Shown one piece after another: positions 16,940-28,811 of a stretch of 64,000 nt of DNA. Each line of letters opens with the position of its first letter. Within the stretch, counting starts at the first letter, position 1. Source of the DNA: Desulfomonilia bacterium (GTDB taxonomy: Bacteria > Desulfobacterota > Desulfomonilia > UBA1062). The position numbers and the translations under genes were made by a program. Location of the stretch: contig DATCTV010000004.1 in NCBI GenBank assembly GCA_036567785.1, positions 1 to 64,000 of the forward strand, read 5' to 3'. The notes beneath the pieces are model-generated. The model worked only from the letters and a program-made list of their open reading frames with translations. It was not told the origin of the DNA and did no database searches.

Positions 16940-16998
16940 TTTCTCTCAATTTATCTGCTAGGAAGAGTCCTCACCAACAACTGCAAAAGGATAAGTTT

Positions 16999-18843
16999 AT
17001 GCGCCAGCACATCAGGAATGACAGCATCAGGAATATTGCGATTATTGCTCATGTTGACCACGGTAAGACCACACTCGTGGATGCCATGTTCAAGCAGAGC
17101 GGGGTTTTCCGTTCAGGGCAGGACATTGAGACCAGGGTCATGGACAGGATGGACCTTGAACGGGAGCGCGGCATTACCATAGCTGCAAAGAACTGTTCGG
17201 TTTCCTGGAATAACGTAAAAATAAATATTATCGACACCCCCGGCCATGCGGATTTCGGAGGAGAGGTCGAACGCGCACTCTCCATGGCCGACGGTGCGAT
17301 ACTGCTTGTAGACGCTGCGGAAGGGCCTCTTCCTCAGACGCGGTTCGTCCTCAAAAAGGCTATGGAAGCCGGTCACTCGATGGTAATAGTCATCAACAAG
17401 ATTGACCGAAAGGATGCCAGACCTGCCGAGGTACTGAACGAAATATACGATCTTTTCATAGACCTGGGCGCTGATGAAGAACTTCTCGAATTTCCTGTTC
17501 TATATGCAGTGGGACGCGACGGTATTGCCAAAAAGACACTCCAGGAGGAAGCAACCGACCTCAAGGCCCTTTTCGAGACAATCGTCAACGATCTTCCCGG
17601 ACCATCCTACAGCCCTTCGGAGCCTTTTCAGATGCTTGTGGCCGACCTTGACTATTCGGATTATATCGGAAGGCTTGCGGTCGGACGCATATTCAACGGC
17701 AGTGTCAGCTCCCAGGACTCCCTCGTATGCATAAACGAGAACAACGAACATGTAATGCTTCGCGTAACCAAACTCCAGGGTTACCAGGGCATTGCCTTAA
17801 GAGAGATCGAAAGCGCAGAACCGGGCGATATTGTCGTAATATCAGGAATCGAGAATGTTAAGATAGGAGATACCATCTGCACGGCGGACAACCCCAAGGC
17901 GCTTAAGCGGATTACAGTGGACGCACCTACGGTGTCAATGCGTATAACTGCAAACAATTCACCCCTTGCCGGCCAGGAAGGGCCTCATGTCCAATCCACT
18001 CGAATCCATGAAAGACTCAATAAGGAAACTCTCAGGAACGTTGCGATTAAGATGGAAATCGCCCCTGATAAGGACGCCTTCATAATAAAGGGACGGGGGG
18101 AATTCCAGCTGGCGATCCTGATAGAAACAATGCGGCGGGAAGGTTTTGAATTATGCGTAGGAAGGCCCGAAGTAATACTCGAGCACAAGGACGGCAGGAT
18201 ACTCGAACCTATTGAGCATCTGTTTATAGACTGTGAGGAAAGCTTTCTTGGTATCGTTACACAGAAGATATCACAGAGGAAGGGCCGTATGCTTAATCTC
18301 GTCAATCACGGCAGCGGCAGGGTCAGAGTCGAGTTCAGCGTTCCATCACGTGGCCTTATCGGTTTCAGGGATGAATTCCTTACCGACACGAAGGGCACAG
18401 GCATAATGAATTCCTACCTGCTTGCATACGAAGAATACAGGGGTGATTTCCCATACAGATTTACAGGATCAATTGTTTCAGACAGACGAGGCGAAGCGGT
18501 AGCCTATGCGCTTTTCAACCTCGAACCGAGAGGCCGCCTTTTCATAACACCCGGGGAACCTGTTTACGAAGGCATGATTATAGGTGAACACAACCGGGAA
18601 AACGACATCGATGTAAACCCGACAAAGATGAAAAAACTATCCAATATGCGCGCAGCAGGCAGGGATGACAATATTCTGCTCTCGCCGGTTACACCGCTGA
18701 CTCTGGAAAAGGCGCTTCAGTTTATCAGGGATGACGAGATGGTGGAGGTGACTCCCAAGTCGATCAGGCTTAGAAAAACGGAACTCTCGGCCCAGAAACG
18801 ACACACCACGACAGTTGCAAAGAAAAAGGTAATGTCGTCATGA
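16999..18843 (+). CDS. typA: Ribosome-associated GTPase TypA/BipA
   Basis: This is a 614-residue translational GTPase related to EF-G that binds the ribosome and acts in stress adaptation and 50S assembly. G motifs are complete: AHVDHGKTT near residue 18, RGITIAAK near 58, DTPGHADFGGEVERA near 78 and NKIDRKDARP near 133. The EF-Tu-like domain 2, the EF-G-like domains and the TypA-specific C-terminal domain follow (GTGIMNSYLLAYEEYRGD, RGEAVAYALFNLEPRGRLFI, NDIDVNPTKMKKLSNMRA). The C-terminus ends in a short basic tail. AAGGA precedes the ATG by seven bases. plsB follows on the same strand after 49 bp. Confidence 0.95.
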   Translation: MRQHIRNDSIRNIAIIAHVDHGKTTLVDAMFKQSGVFRSGQDIETRVMDRMDLERERGITIAAKNCSVSWNNVKINIIDTPGHADFGGEVERALSMADGAILLVDAAEGPLPQTRFVLKKAMEAGHSMVIVINKIDRKDARPAEVLNEIYDLFIDLGADEELLEFPVLYAVGRDGIAKKTLQEEATDLKALFETIVNDLPGPSYSPSEPFQMLVADLDYSDYIGRLAVGRIFNGSVSSQDSLVCINENNEHVMLRVTKLQGYQGIALREIESAEPGDIVVISGIENVKIGDTICTADNPKALKRITVDAPTVSMRITANNSPLAGQEGPHVQSTRIHERLNKETLRNVAIKMEIAPDKDAFIIKGRGEFQLAILIETMRREGFELCVGRPEVILEHKDGRILEPIEHLFIDCEESFLGIVTQKISQRKGRMLNLVNHGSGRVRVEFSVPSRGLIGFRDEFLTDTKGTGIMNSYLLAYEEYRGDFPYRFTGSIVSDRRGEAVAYALFNLEPRGRLFITPGEPVYEGMIIGEHNRENDIDVNPTKMKKLSNMRAAGRDDNILLSPVTPLTLEKALQFIRDDEMVEVTPKSIRLRKTELSAQKRHTTTVAKKKVMSS

Positions 18844-18892
18844 AATGTTTTCCTGCTTGAATAATCCGAGGCAAATCCTATAAACATACTTC

Positions 18893-21334
18893 ATGGGTAA
18901 ATCCTCTTTCTTTATGGAAGGTAAATACGGCCCGATCTTGAGACCTGTAATAAGGAGGCTGTTCGCTCCAGTAATACTTCAGGATGAATTCCGCGAACCT
19001 GTATCCAGGCTTTCAGAAAAAGGGCATCTTGTCTTTGTTATGGCCAGGACAAGCGTAATGGATTCCATGCTTCTGATACAGAAGCACAAGGCGGACGGTC
19101 TGCCTGTGCCCAAAATGATTTTCGGGAAAAGCTTTACCCTTTTCCAGCCTGCATGGAAACTGGCTGGCATCATAAAAAACCGGATTACAAAAAACAACCC
19201 TGTAAAAAGCGGAGAGATGAAGGCAAACATAGAGCTTGATAATTCGGCATCGCTTCTTTTTCTTGACAATACAAAACTGCCGGGCGGTTTTGACCCTGTT
19301 ATCGAATTGCTCAGAATCCAGCCTGAAATAGAAAAACCGATTTTCCTCGTCCCATTGAGATGTGTATATTCAAGGTTTCCTCTGAAGATGTCAAAAGATC
19401 AAAAAGAAGAGGAAACGTCCATGAGAGGTTTCAGCAAGTTCTGGACACTGTGGTGGAGAACAGAAGAAGAAAGCCATATCGAATATGGCGAGCCAATCGA
19501 TATCAGAGATTTTTCCGGAAAATTTTCAGAGAGCAGCTTTATTGAAGACACCGCCGAAAAGATCAAAAACGAACTCAGGCATAGAATCGCCCAGCTGGGA
19601 AGAAATATTTCAAGCGCACCTATCAAAAAGAAAGAGTGGATAATAAACGCCACTCTCAAGGATCCGAAACTGGCGGAATTTATCGGGGACATATCAAATC
19701 CTGATAATCTGAAAAAATTTGAGACCTCAAAGAAGTACCTCGAACAGATAGCATCTGATATGGACCCGTCCTATCTCAAGGTCTTCGCCAGGGTGTTCAC
19801 ATGGATAGTCAACAATATATATAATGGCCTGGATGTCGATATGAACAGCCTCAAGAAGGTCAAGGAATGGGCCCGCAAGGGACCCATTGTCTATGTCCCG
19901 TGCCATAAAAGCCACATGGATTATATGATACTTTCTTATATACTTTATCAGAACTGGATGGGCGTACCTTTCATAGCCGCAGGCGCCAACCTGTCATTCT
20001 TTCCGCTCGGCATAATCTTCCGCAGGAGCGGGGCATTTTTCCTGAAAAGGACTTTCAAGGGAAACAAACTTTACAGCCAGACCTTTGCGGCATACTTAAG
20101 GACACTCCTTTTCGAAAAGATACCGATTGAATTTTTTATTGAAGGCACCCGGAGCAGATCAGGCAAACTGGCCCTGCCCAAGCTCGGGCTTCTCTCGATG
20201 CTGGTCGATGCATGGAAGGAAGGAACAACTAAAAAAGACATCATCTTTGTGCCTGTTTACATTGGTTATGACCTCGTTGTTGAAGAAGATGCATATGCGA
20301 TGGAAATGAAGGGCGGCAAAAAGGAAAAAGAAAATCTGAGCCAGCTCATAAAGGCAGGCAGAATATTGAAACGCAGATACGGCAGAGTTTATGTACGTTT
20401 TTCCGAACCCTTTTCGCTTAAAGATTTTGCCAAAAGTAATGATGCAATACAGAAATCCGGTTCAGACAATGACACCATAACACGAGAGCTTGCCTGGGAA
20501 ATACTGGGGGCAATAAACAATAAAACAGTGGGAACTTCCACTTCTGTCATGGCTGCAGCGCTAATGAGCAGAAAAGGTGCCATCGATGAAACCGATGCGA
20601 TAAATCTTTTCAACATCTACACCGATTATCTTAAATATTTCAAATATGACATGTCGGATTCATTGAAAGACAAAGGAAGGGCATTCTCCGAGGCATCAGC
20701 ACTTCTTCAGGGCAGAGGACTTGTCTCGATTGAGAAAAATGAGGATGAGCCGGCAATCTATGAGGTGGACAACGAAAGCAGGATACATATGGCATACTAT
20801 AAAAACAACATTATCAACTGCCTTGTCCCTCTTGCAATTATTTCCAATATCATACTCAAACTTTCAGGCATCCCCAAAAAAACCCTGGAGGAAGAATACA
20901 ACCGGATTAAGAACCTTTTCTCAAAAGAATTTTCCATTAAAAAGGACGCCTTCGAAAATACCATTGACTATATGGTTGAAAAGAAAATGCTCAGAAAGCA
21001 CTGGGGCAATATCTCTTTTGAAAAAGACATGGCTCAACTTCTTTCTGATTTTTCAGGCCTCATCACTGACTATCTTGAATCATACCTGGTTGTATTCACT
21101 GGCATTAAAAAACTTTCGGGCGCAAAGGATATTTTCAAGGCATTTGAGTCCAGGGCTGAAATAATGCTCAAAAAGGATGAAATAGGAAGGCCTGAAGCGC
21201 TTTGTGTTCCCAACTTCAAAGGCGCCGTGGAGTATCTGAAGACCCTAGATTATATCGACAAGGACAATAAGATAAAGAATGAAAAAGGAATCAGCAGGCT
21301 TGCTGATGAGACAACAGGATTCCTTGAAAAATAA
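18893..21334 (+). CDS. plsB: Glycerol-3-phosphate 1-O-acyltransferase (PlsB-type)
   Basis: The 813-residue protein has the size and motif order of membrane PlsB, which acylates glycerol-3-phosphate at sn-1 in the first step of phospholipid synthesis. The acyltransferase blocks are H-K-S-H-M-D-Y (the H-x4-D catalytic pair, near residue 340), GAFFLKRTFKGNKLY near 378, FFIEGTRSRSGKLALPKLG near 415, and VPVYIGYDLVVEEDAYAMEM near 450. The conserved N-terminal PlsB region (VMARTSVMDSMLL, LPGGFDPVIELLRIQP) and long C-terminal domain are also present. The ribosome site is weak. It probably follows typA in one transcript. Confidence 0.88.
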   Translation: MGKSSFFMEGKYGPILRPVIRRLFAPVILQDEFREPVSRLSEKGHLVFVMARTSVMDSMLLIQKHKADGLPVPKMIFGKSFTLFQPAWKLAGIIKNRITKNNPVKSGEMKANIELDNSASLLFLDNTKLPGGFDPVIELLRIQPEIEKPIFLVPLRCVYSRFPLKMSKDQKEEETSMRGFSKFWTLWWRTEEESHIEYGEPIDIRDFSGKFSESSFIEDTAEKIKNELRHRIAQLGRNISSAPIKKKEWIINATLKDPKLAEFIGDISNPDNLKKFETSKKYLEQIASDMDPSYLKVFARVFTWIVNNIYNGLDVDMNSLKKVKEWARKGPIVYVPCHKSHMDYMILSYILYQNWMGVPFIAAGANLSFFPLGIIFRRSGAFFLKRTFKGNKLYSQTFAAYLRTLLFEKIPIEFFIEGTRSRSGKLALPKLGLLSMLVDAWKEGTTKKDIIFVPVYIGYDLVVEEDAYAMEMKGGKKEKENLSQLIKAGRILKRRYGRVYVRFSEPFSLKDFAKSNDAIQKSGSDNDTITRELAWEILGAINNKTVGTSTSVMAAALMSRKGAIDETDAINLFNIYTDYLKYFKYDMSDSLKDKGRAFSEASALLQGRGLVSIEKNEDEPAIYEVDNESRIHMAYYKNNIINCLVPLAIISNIILKLSGIPKKTLEEEYNRIKNLFSKEFSIKKDAFENTIDYMVEKKMLRKHWGNISFEKDMAQLLSDFSGLITDYLESYLVVFTGIKKLSGAKDIFKAFESRAEIMLKKDEIGRPEALCVPNFKGAVEYLKTLDYIDKDNKIKNEKGISRLADETTGFLEK

Positions 21335-21629
21335 GGGTTGCCGCATTTTTTTCGTGATGAATTGCCGGTTTATCTGTTGCGTTTTCAAAGGAACAGATGA
21401 AATCCGGGTCGGTATCCAGAACTAAGAGGCTCTCAAGACACAACCATTTTGTAAGGATAATAAAGGATATGTGGAATAACGCTTTTTTTCAGGGAATAGA
21501 GTTCTGCATGGCTTGACAAGCACAATTTCCTGAACACGTGATTATTGATTTTTTATATCCGGTTTTGTTGCATTTGGTTTGTCCGGCATTATATTTTCCT
21601 TGATTTAATTTCTATGCAGGGAGGATATG

Positions 21630-24578
21630 ATGTACGTAAGAAAAGCCACATTCTTAACTATCATTATAACCTGCGCGTGTCTGATTGCCGTTATTTATAT
21701 ATCATCCAACCTTATACTTTTTAGAAACATGGCAAATCTTGAGAGTAAATATGCTGAAAACAATGTAAGAAGGGCCATTCTCGTTCTGAATCAGAAGATT
21801 AGCACCCTCGATAAGAGTGCCATAGACTGGGCAAACTGGGATGATACCTATAATTATCTCAAAGGAAAATATCCTGATTTTGTAAAAGAGAACTTGATGG
21901 ATAATACTTTCTCGGGTCTGGGAATCAACCTGATAATGATACTTGACAATAAAGGGAACATAAAAGTCTCCAAATTGTACGATTTAAAACTCAACAAGGA
22001 GATACCCGTTGATAAATCTATCAACGATTTCATCAAGTCAAATTTCAACCCTCCGGCTAAATTTAATAACGGTAATGTAAAGTCAGGACTGATGATTATT
22101 TCAGGAAGGCTGGTGATAATCTCAACAAAACCCGTACTTACATCTCTCGTCAAAGGACCTGCTGCAGGAACTTTGATTATGGGAGAATTCATGGACAAGA
22201 CAGATATGGAAGGCATCTCACTTGCAACTCAGCTTTCCATCGAAATTTTTAAGAGTTCGGATAAGCCCTTGCCGGAGGATGTTGAAAGCAGAATTGCATC
22301 ACTGAACGAAGACGGTAATATAGTTACATCCAAGCTCGGCAAAAATTTCATTACAGGATATACCCTGATTAAGGATATATCGGGCAAACCATCATTGATC
22401 CTTAAGGTTACAATGCCCAGCGGTACATATTATCAAGCCAGGAAAGCGATTTTCTATTTCAATATCGGAATAATGATAACAGGCATAATTTGTGCGCTGA
22501 TTATCATCTTTTTTCTTGAGAGAAAATTCCTATCGAGACTTGATAAGATAATGAAAGGCATAATACGAATATCTGAAACCGGGAGTCTGAAAAGTAGAAT
22601 ATCTCTTAAAGGGAATGATGAACTTGCAAGGCTTGCCGAGATATTTAATTCAATGATGATATCACTGGAAACATCGAAAAAAACACTTGAAGAAAGCGAA
22701 GAGAAATACAGAAATCTTGTCGAATTTGCAAGTGATGGAATAATTATCAATCAGGATCAGACTATAAAATATGCCAATCCGCGAATGTCAGAAATTTCGG
22801 GCTATTCATTGGATGAAATCCTTGAATCCAACTACATTGATTTTATTCACCCGGATGATATTGTTAAAACCAGGGAACAGTATTCAACACGGTTGAATGT
22901 CGGTGATACAAGCAGCATCCTTGAAACATCCATCAGGCATAAGAACGGATACAAAATACCTGTCGAGGCCACTGCCAGGATAACTATATACAATGGCAAA
23001 CCTGCCGGAATAGTTATTATCAGAGACATCTCAGATAAGAAGAGGGCCCAGGAAATGCTGGCCTCTGAAAAAGAACGACTTCTTGTTACTTTGAGATCTA
23101 TCGGGGACGGCGTTATTACCACAGACATAAATATGAAAATCAAGATTATGAACAGAATCGCAGAGAAGCTTACCGGATGGAAGCAGGATGAAGCCTTTGA
23201 CCGGAATCTTTTCGAAGTTTTTCCTTTAATCAAGGAAAAGACAAGAGAACGATGCGATCAGCCGTTGAGCAAGATTATAATGAAAGGAATTATTATCGAA
23301 CTTGTCAGTCAGACCATCCTGGTATCAAGAGACGGGACAGAATATTTTGTTGCAGTAACAGGCGCGCCGATTCGGACAAAAGAAGGAGAATCTCTTGGTC
23401 TGGTAGTTGTATTCAGGGATATAACAGAACGTCGAAAGATCGAGGAAGAACTCTCCAAGATTCAGAGATTCGATACCATGGGCATACTGGTCAGCGGAAT
23501 AGTACATGATTTCAGCAATATCCTTACATGCATAATCGGAAATATCGCTCTTGCAAAAGAATACAGTTCGACCAACGATAAACTTCTGGAATGTATAAAT
23601 GAGACAGAAAAGGCATCAATCAAGGCAAAGGAACTTATCAGGCAACTGCAGGCTCTTTTCAGAAGCAGCTATCCGGAAAAAGTCAGGATGTCTGTTATGA
23701 AAATTATCAGGGATTCTACAGCTTTTGTTCTCAGGGGTTCCAATGTGAAATATACCATTAATTTTGCCCCGGACCTCTGGCTCGCCGATATAGACCCCGG
23801 ACAGATATCTCAGGTTATATATAACATCGTACTCAATGCAAAGCAGGCAATGCCTGAAGGCGGAATACTCACCATATCCGCAGAAAATACTGAGATCGGC
23901 GAAGAACGTAATCTTCCACTGGCTAATGGCAACTATATAAAAATAAAGATCAGTGATACCGGAGTGGGTATTCCGGAAGAAATAATCACAAGAATATTCG
24001 ACCCCTTCTTTACAACCAATCTTTCGGGGTCCGGTCTCGGACTGGACAGTGTAAAATCAATCATATCCAAACACCAGGGACTGGTAACAGTCGATTCGAA
24101 ACCTGGTTCCTATACAACATTTGAAATATTTCTACCTGCATCCAGAGATCAGTCAATAAAACAGAAGGATTCAAACAGGGATATTTATCATGAACTCGGC
24201 AAGATTCTAATAATGTCCGAAAATAATGAGGAATGCTCGATCCTGGATGATATTCTTACCATGCTCGGATATGAAACAATAATTGCATCGAATTCCAATG
24301 AGGCTTCCAGTTTGTTTTCAGAATCAAAGAAACAGGGCAAAGCCCCTGAAATTGTAATCGTTGATATGAGTGAAGACATTAATCATTGGGAACCAGCTTT
24401 AAGTTATTTTAAAGAGATCAGTGCCGATATAAAGACAATAGCATTGATAGACAATAACACTTTAGCTTTCAGGGAAAAGCTCTCGAGATTTGATTTTAAT
24501 GATTTTGTTTTGAAACCCTTGAAAGTTCAATATTTGAATGAATCACTGATGCGCATGTTTGCTGGGAGTATTGAATGA
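21630..24578 (+). CDS. Hybrid sensor histidine kinase (CHASE4, HAMP, two PAS, HisKA, HATPase, receiver)
   Basis: This 982-residue membrane sensor starts with a transmembrane helix (about 8-30), followed by an extracytoplasmic region typical of CHASE4 (I-D-W-A-N-W-D-D-T-Y, then D-N-K-G). A second helix (about 275-295) and a HAMP linker follow. PAS domain 1 begins YRNLVEFASDGIIINQDQT and contains FIHPDDI; PAS domain 2 begins LRSIGDGVITTDINMK. The phosphoacceptor is in GILVSGIVHDFSNILT. ATP-binding boxes are NAKQAM, ISDTGVGIPEE and GSGLGLDSV. A C-terminal receiver has the phospho-Asp in IVIVDMS and the lysine in LKPLK. GGAGG fits ATG 21630 better than 21627. The ligand is unknown. A TetR gene follows. 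Confidence 0.85.
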   Translation: MYVRKATFLTIIITCACLIAVIYISSNLILFRNMANLESKYAENNVRRAILVLNQKISTLDKSAIDWANWDDTYNYLKGKYPDFVKENLMDNTFSGLGINLIMILDNKGNIKVSKLYDLKLNKEIPVDKSINDFIKSNFNPPAKFNNGNVKSGLMIISGRLVIISTKPVLTSLVKGPAAGTLIMGEFMDKTDMEGISLATQLSIEIFKSSDKPLPEDVESRIASLNEDGNIVTSKLGKNFITGYTLIKDISGKPSLILKVTMPSGTYYQARKAIFYFNIGIMITGIICALIIIFFLERKFLSRLDKIMKGIIRISETGSLKSRISLKGNDELARLAEIFNSMMISLETSKKTLEESEEKYRNLVEFASDGIIINQDQTIKYANPRMSEISGYSLDEILESNYIDFIHPDDIVKTREQYSTRLNVGDTSSILETSIRHKNGYKIPVEATARITIYNGKPAGIVIIRDISDKKRAQEMLASEKERLLVTLRSIGDGVITTDINMKIKIMNRIAEKLTGWKQDEAFDRNLFEVFPLIKEKTRERCDQPLSKIIMKGIIIELVSQTILVSRDGTEYFVAVTGAPIRTKEGESLGLVVVFRDITERRKIEEELSKIQRFDTMGILVSGIVHDFSNILTCIIGNIALAKEYSSTNDKLLECINETEKASIKAKELIRQLQALFRSSYPEKVRMSVMKIIRDSTAFVLRGSNVKYTINFAPDLWLADIDPGQISQVIYNIVLNAKQAMPEGGILTISAENTEIGEERNLPLANGNYIKIKISDTGVGIPEEIITRIFDPFFTTNLSGSGLGLDSVKSIISKHQGLVTVDSKPGSYTTFEIFLPASRDQSIKQKDSNRDIYHELGKILIMSENNEECSILDDILTMLGYETIIASNSNEASSLFSESKKQGKAPEIVIVDMSEDINHWEPALSYFKEISADIKTIALIDNNTLAFREKLSRFDFNDFVLKPLKVQYLNESLMRMFAGSIE

Positions 24579-24676
24579 CAAATATTAAATATATGAGTTA
24601 TTCATTGAAATGATTGGCTGGAATCTGTATAGCATTCTGGTTGTATGTAATATCAACAACCAGAAAAAAAATATAC

Positions 24677-25363
24677 ATGGATAAAAGTTGGATCATGGAA
24701 GACGATTTACTCAGAGAAAAGCTGATCAGAAGAAAAAGACAGATCAAAAGGAACAGAGCGATCATTTTGAAGTCTGCCAAGGAGCTTTTTCTTAAAAAAG
24801 GGCTCAGCAGCACTACAATGGAGGACATAGCCGGTTATTCCGGCTTTGACAGACGCACTATATATAACCATTTCAAGAACAAGGAAGAAATTTTTGCAGC
24901 CCTTGTTTTCGAGGTTATTTCAGACATAACAATGGTTTACAACGAAGTTTCCCTTGAGAATATAACTCCCCTTGAAAAGCTGAAACAGCTTGTATTGAAA
25001 CTTCTTGATTTATATATCGACAATTCACATCTTATAAATGTCTTCACTACCGAGATTGAGACTAATGACAATAGAAGGAAAAAGAACACTTCAAGCCTTG
25101 CAGTTAAAAATATAAATGACTACGGCGAACTGGAATCCAGATTGATGAACATGATAAAAGAAGCTCAGGATGCCGACCAGCTTATAGATGTTCACCCCTT
25201 CATACTTGCCGGCCTTTTGAATGAAATAATCTTAAGAAGCGTGATTGTCCTTCACCAGAATAAAAGGATCATCACAAAAGAAGATATAATCAGGGATCTT
25301 TTGAGAATCATTGAAGGTAATCTAATCAAAGGGACTGTCAGACAACCTGAGAACAAATTATAA
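24677..25363 (+). CDS. TetR-family transcriptional regulator
   Basis: About 228 residues. The TetR DNA-binding domain is clear: R-A-I-I-L-K-S-A-K-E-L-F then GLSSTTMEDIAGYSGFDRRT and IYNHFKNKEEIFAALV, near residues 25-75. The helical C-terminal ligand domain has no recognisable subfamily signature. The start is uncertain: an upstream TTG (24614) and ATG 24695 are alternatives, and none has a strong ribosome site. The gene is about 100 bp behind the sensor kinase on the same strand and faces groL across a terminator. Target genes are not evident. Confidence 0.8.
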   Translation: MDKSWIMEDDLLREKLIRRKRQIKRNRAIILKSAKELFLKKGLSSTTMEDIAGYSGFDRRTIYNHFKNKEEIFAALVFEVISDITMVYNEVSLENITPLEKLKQLVLKLLDLYIDNSHLINVFTTEIETNDNRRKKNTSSLAVKNINDYGELESRLMNMIKEAQDADQLIDVHPFILAGLLNEIILRSVIVLHQNKRIITKEDIIRDLLRIIEGNLIKGTVRQPENKL

Positions 25364-25365
25364 AA

Positions 25366-25400
25366 AAAAGCCCGTCCAAAAGACGGGCCTTTCGTTTTTT
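25366..25400. terminator. Bidirectional terminator between the TetR gene and groL
   Basis: GCCCGTC (25370-25376), loop CAAAA and GACGGGC (25382-25388) form a hairpin with eight A residues on the left and a T-run (TTTCGTTTTTT) on the right, between two convergent genes. Confidence 0.8.
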
Positions 25401-25413
25401 GAATCTTACCCGA

Positions 25414-27358
<1,945 letters not shown>

Positions 27359-27400
27359 AAATCAACACCTCCTGTTAAATGTTGTTTTTTATTTTTTTTG

Positions 27401-27427
27401 TTAGCACTCACTTCTGGCGAGTGCTAA
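27401..27427. promoter_or_regulatory. CIRCE operator (HrcA binding site)
   Basis: TTAGCACTC and GAGTGCTAA flank a nine-base spacer ACTTCTGGC. This is a perfect match to the 9-9-9 CIRCE consensus bound by the repressor HrcA, located about 43 bp ahead of groS and just downstream of its -10 element. Confidence 0.96.
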
Positions 27428-27429
27428 CC

Positions 27430-27458
27430 CAGATAGTTCCTTGGGATTTTTTTTTCAA
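27430..27458 (-). promoter_or_regulatory. Sigma-70-type promoter of groSL
   Basis: On the minus strand TTGAAA (27458-27453), a 17-base spacer and TATCTG (27435-27430) sit immediately before CIRCE, so HrcA binding would overlap the transcription start. Confidence 0.6.
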
Positions 27459-27652
27459 GTCCTGATTTCTTTTATAAACAATTTAAAACATGCTCTTAGA
27501 AGCAGCCTATAAATGATCTGTCTATATTGCTTCGTTTATCTTCAATTTTTTTTGAATAAAGCCTTTTTTCAGATGGCCAATTACAAATCTGATTGATTTA
27601 TTTCCCGTGTAGGTATTTCAAAACATTCTCAACCTGTTTTTATATGCAAAAC

Positions 27653-27692
27653 AACGAGACACCCTGAATCATTTTATCCAGAATGTCTCGTT
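27653..27692 (-). terminator. Terminator of the potABCD operon
   Basis: AACGAGACA and TGTCTCGTT form a 9-bp stem around 22 bases that can pair further; on the minus strand it is followed by GTTTTG. It lies 10 bp after the potD stop codon. Confidence 0.7.
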
Positions 27693-27701
27693 TAAAAATA
27701 T

Positions 27702-28811
27702 TTACTGAGCAGCCTTAATCTGATCCCAGATCTTTGTATATTTCTGGTTGTTATCCCCGAGGTCGTTTATTATTTCGCATTTTGCCCTGATTTCGGGTTT
27801 CAGGAATATTGCCTGATTGTTCCTTGTTTCCGGGGAGATGAATTCATAGCTTGCCTTATTCGGGCAAAGGTATCTGATGAACTCTGTATTCTCGGCTGCA
27901 ACTTTGGGATCGTGCAGAAAGTTGATGAATTTGTAAGCAAGCTCTGCATTTTTTGCCATTTTAGGAATTACAAGATCATCAAAACATACAGAAGTGCCTT
28001 CTTCGGGGATTGCGAATTCTATATCGGGGTTCTCTGACTGCACCTGCATCAGATCTCCGCCGTAACCATGAACAATATAGAATTCACCCGAGGCAAGACC
28101 GGTCTTGTACTGTTCATTTTCGAATTTTGCCAGATTTCTCTTCCATACGACAACCAGCTTTTTCGCGGCCTCAAGATCTTTTTCATCCGTGCTGTTTATG
28201 CTCTTGCCCATGAATTTCAAAGCCGCGCCTATTGTTTCCCTCATATCATTAAGCATAGTCATCCTGCCCTTCATGTCCTTTCTTCCGAAAACTCCCCATG
28301 TCGGTTTGAAATCCTTTGCCTTGCTCTTCAAATATCCGATCCCTGTTACACTGAACATATACGGCACACTGTGTTTCATGGAAGGATCAAAAGAAAGCTT
28401 GAGATAATCAGGATCGACGTTTGAAAGATTAGGAATCTTCGAATGGTCAAGGTCTATTATCATATCCTGCTTTTTCAAAAGAGTAACCATATAACTGCTT
28501 GGTGTAATGATGTCATAGCCTGTGGCGCCTGCCTTAAGCTTTGAATACATGGCCTCATTTGAGTCGAAGGTGTCTATTGTCACCCTGCAGTTGTTCTCCT
28601 TCTCAAAACGCTGCACCAGTTCAGGTTTTATGTAGTCCGCCCAAGTATATACAAACAGTTCGGATTTTTTAGAACCTTGGGTTTCGGAAGATACCTGCCT
28701 GCTGACATCAACAGGTTTGGTGCCATTTTTCCTGTCGGCGAACAGGAAGTAAATCAGCACTAACGCCAGCACGATGACAATAATCATTAGCATGCTACTC
28801 TTATTTCTCAT
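27702..28811 (-). CDS. potD: Spermidine/putrescine ABC transporter substrate-binding protein
   Basis: The 369-residue binding protein captures polyamines outside the membrane. Residues about 7-26 form a hydrophobic signal or anchor, without a lipobox cysteine, so it may stay membrane-tethered. The PotD fold is shown by LFVYTWADYIKPELVQRFEK, GYDIITPSSYMVTLLKKQDM, FVYTW-type ligand aromatics, and the E-E-G-T-S-V-C-F-D-D-L-V-I-P segment lining the site. The ATG overlaps the potC stop (ATGA). It is last in the operon before a terminator. The preference for spermidine or putrescine is not readable. Confidence 0.88.
   Translation of the reverse strand: MRNKSSMLMIIVIVLALVLIYFLFADRKNGTKPVDVSRQVSSETQGSKKSELFVYTWADYIKPELVQRFEKENNCRVTIDTFDSNEAMYSKLKAGATGYDIITPSSYMVTLLKKQDMIIDLDHSKIPNLSNVDPDYLKLSFDPSMKHSVPYMFSVTGIGYLKSKAKDFKPTWGVFGRKDMKGRMTMLNDMRETIGAALKFMGKSINSTDEKDLEAAKKLVVVWKRNLAKFENEQYKTGLASGEFYIVHGYGGDLMQVQSENPDIEFAIPEEGTSVCFDDLVIPKMAKNAELAYKFINFLHDPKVAAENTEFIRYLCPNKASYEFISPETRNNQAIFLKPEIRAKCEIINDLGDNNQKYTKIWDQIKAAQ

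Noticed and set aside
21335-21626. A small gene or RNA between plsB and the sensor kinase
   Set aside because: No frame with a ribosome site and no clear stem-loop set was found; only the GGAGG of the kinase gene stands out.
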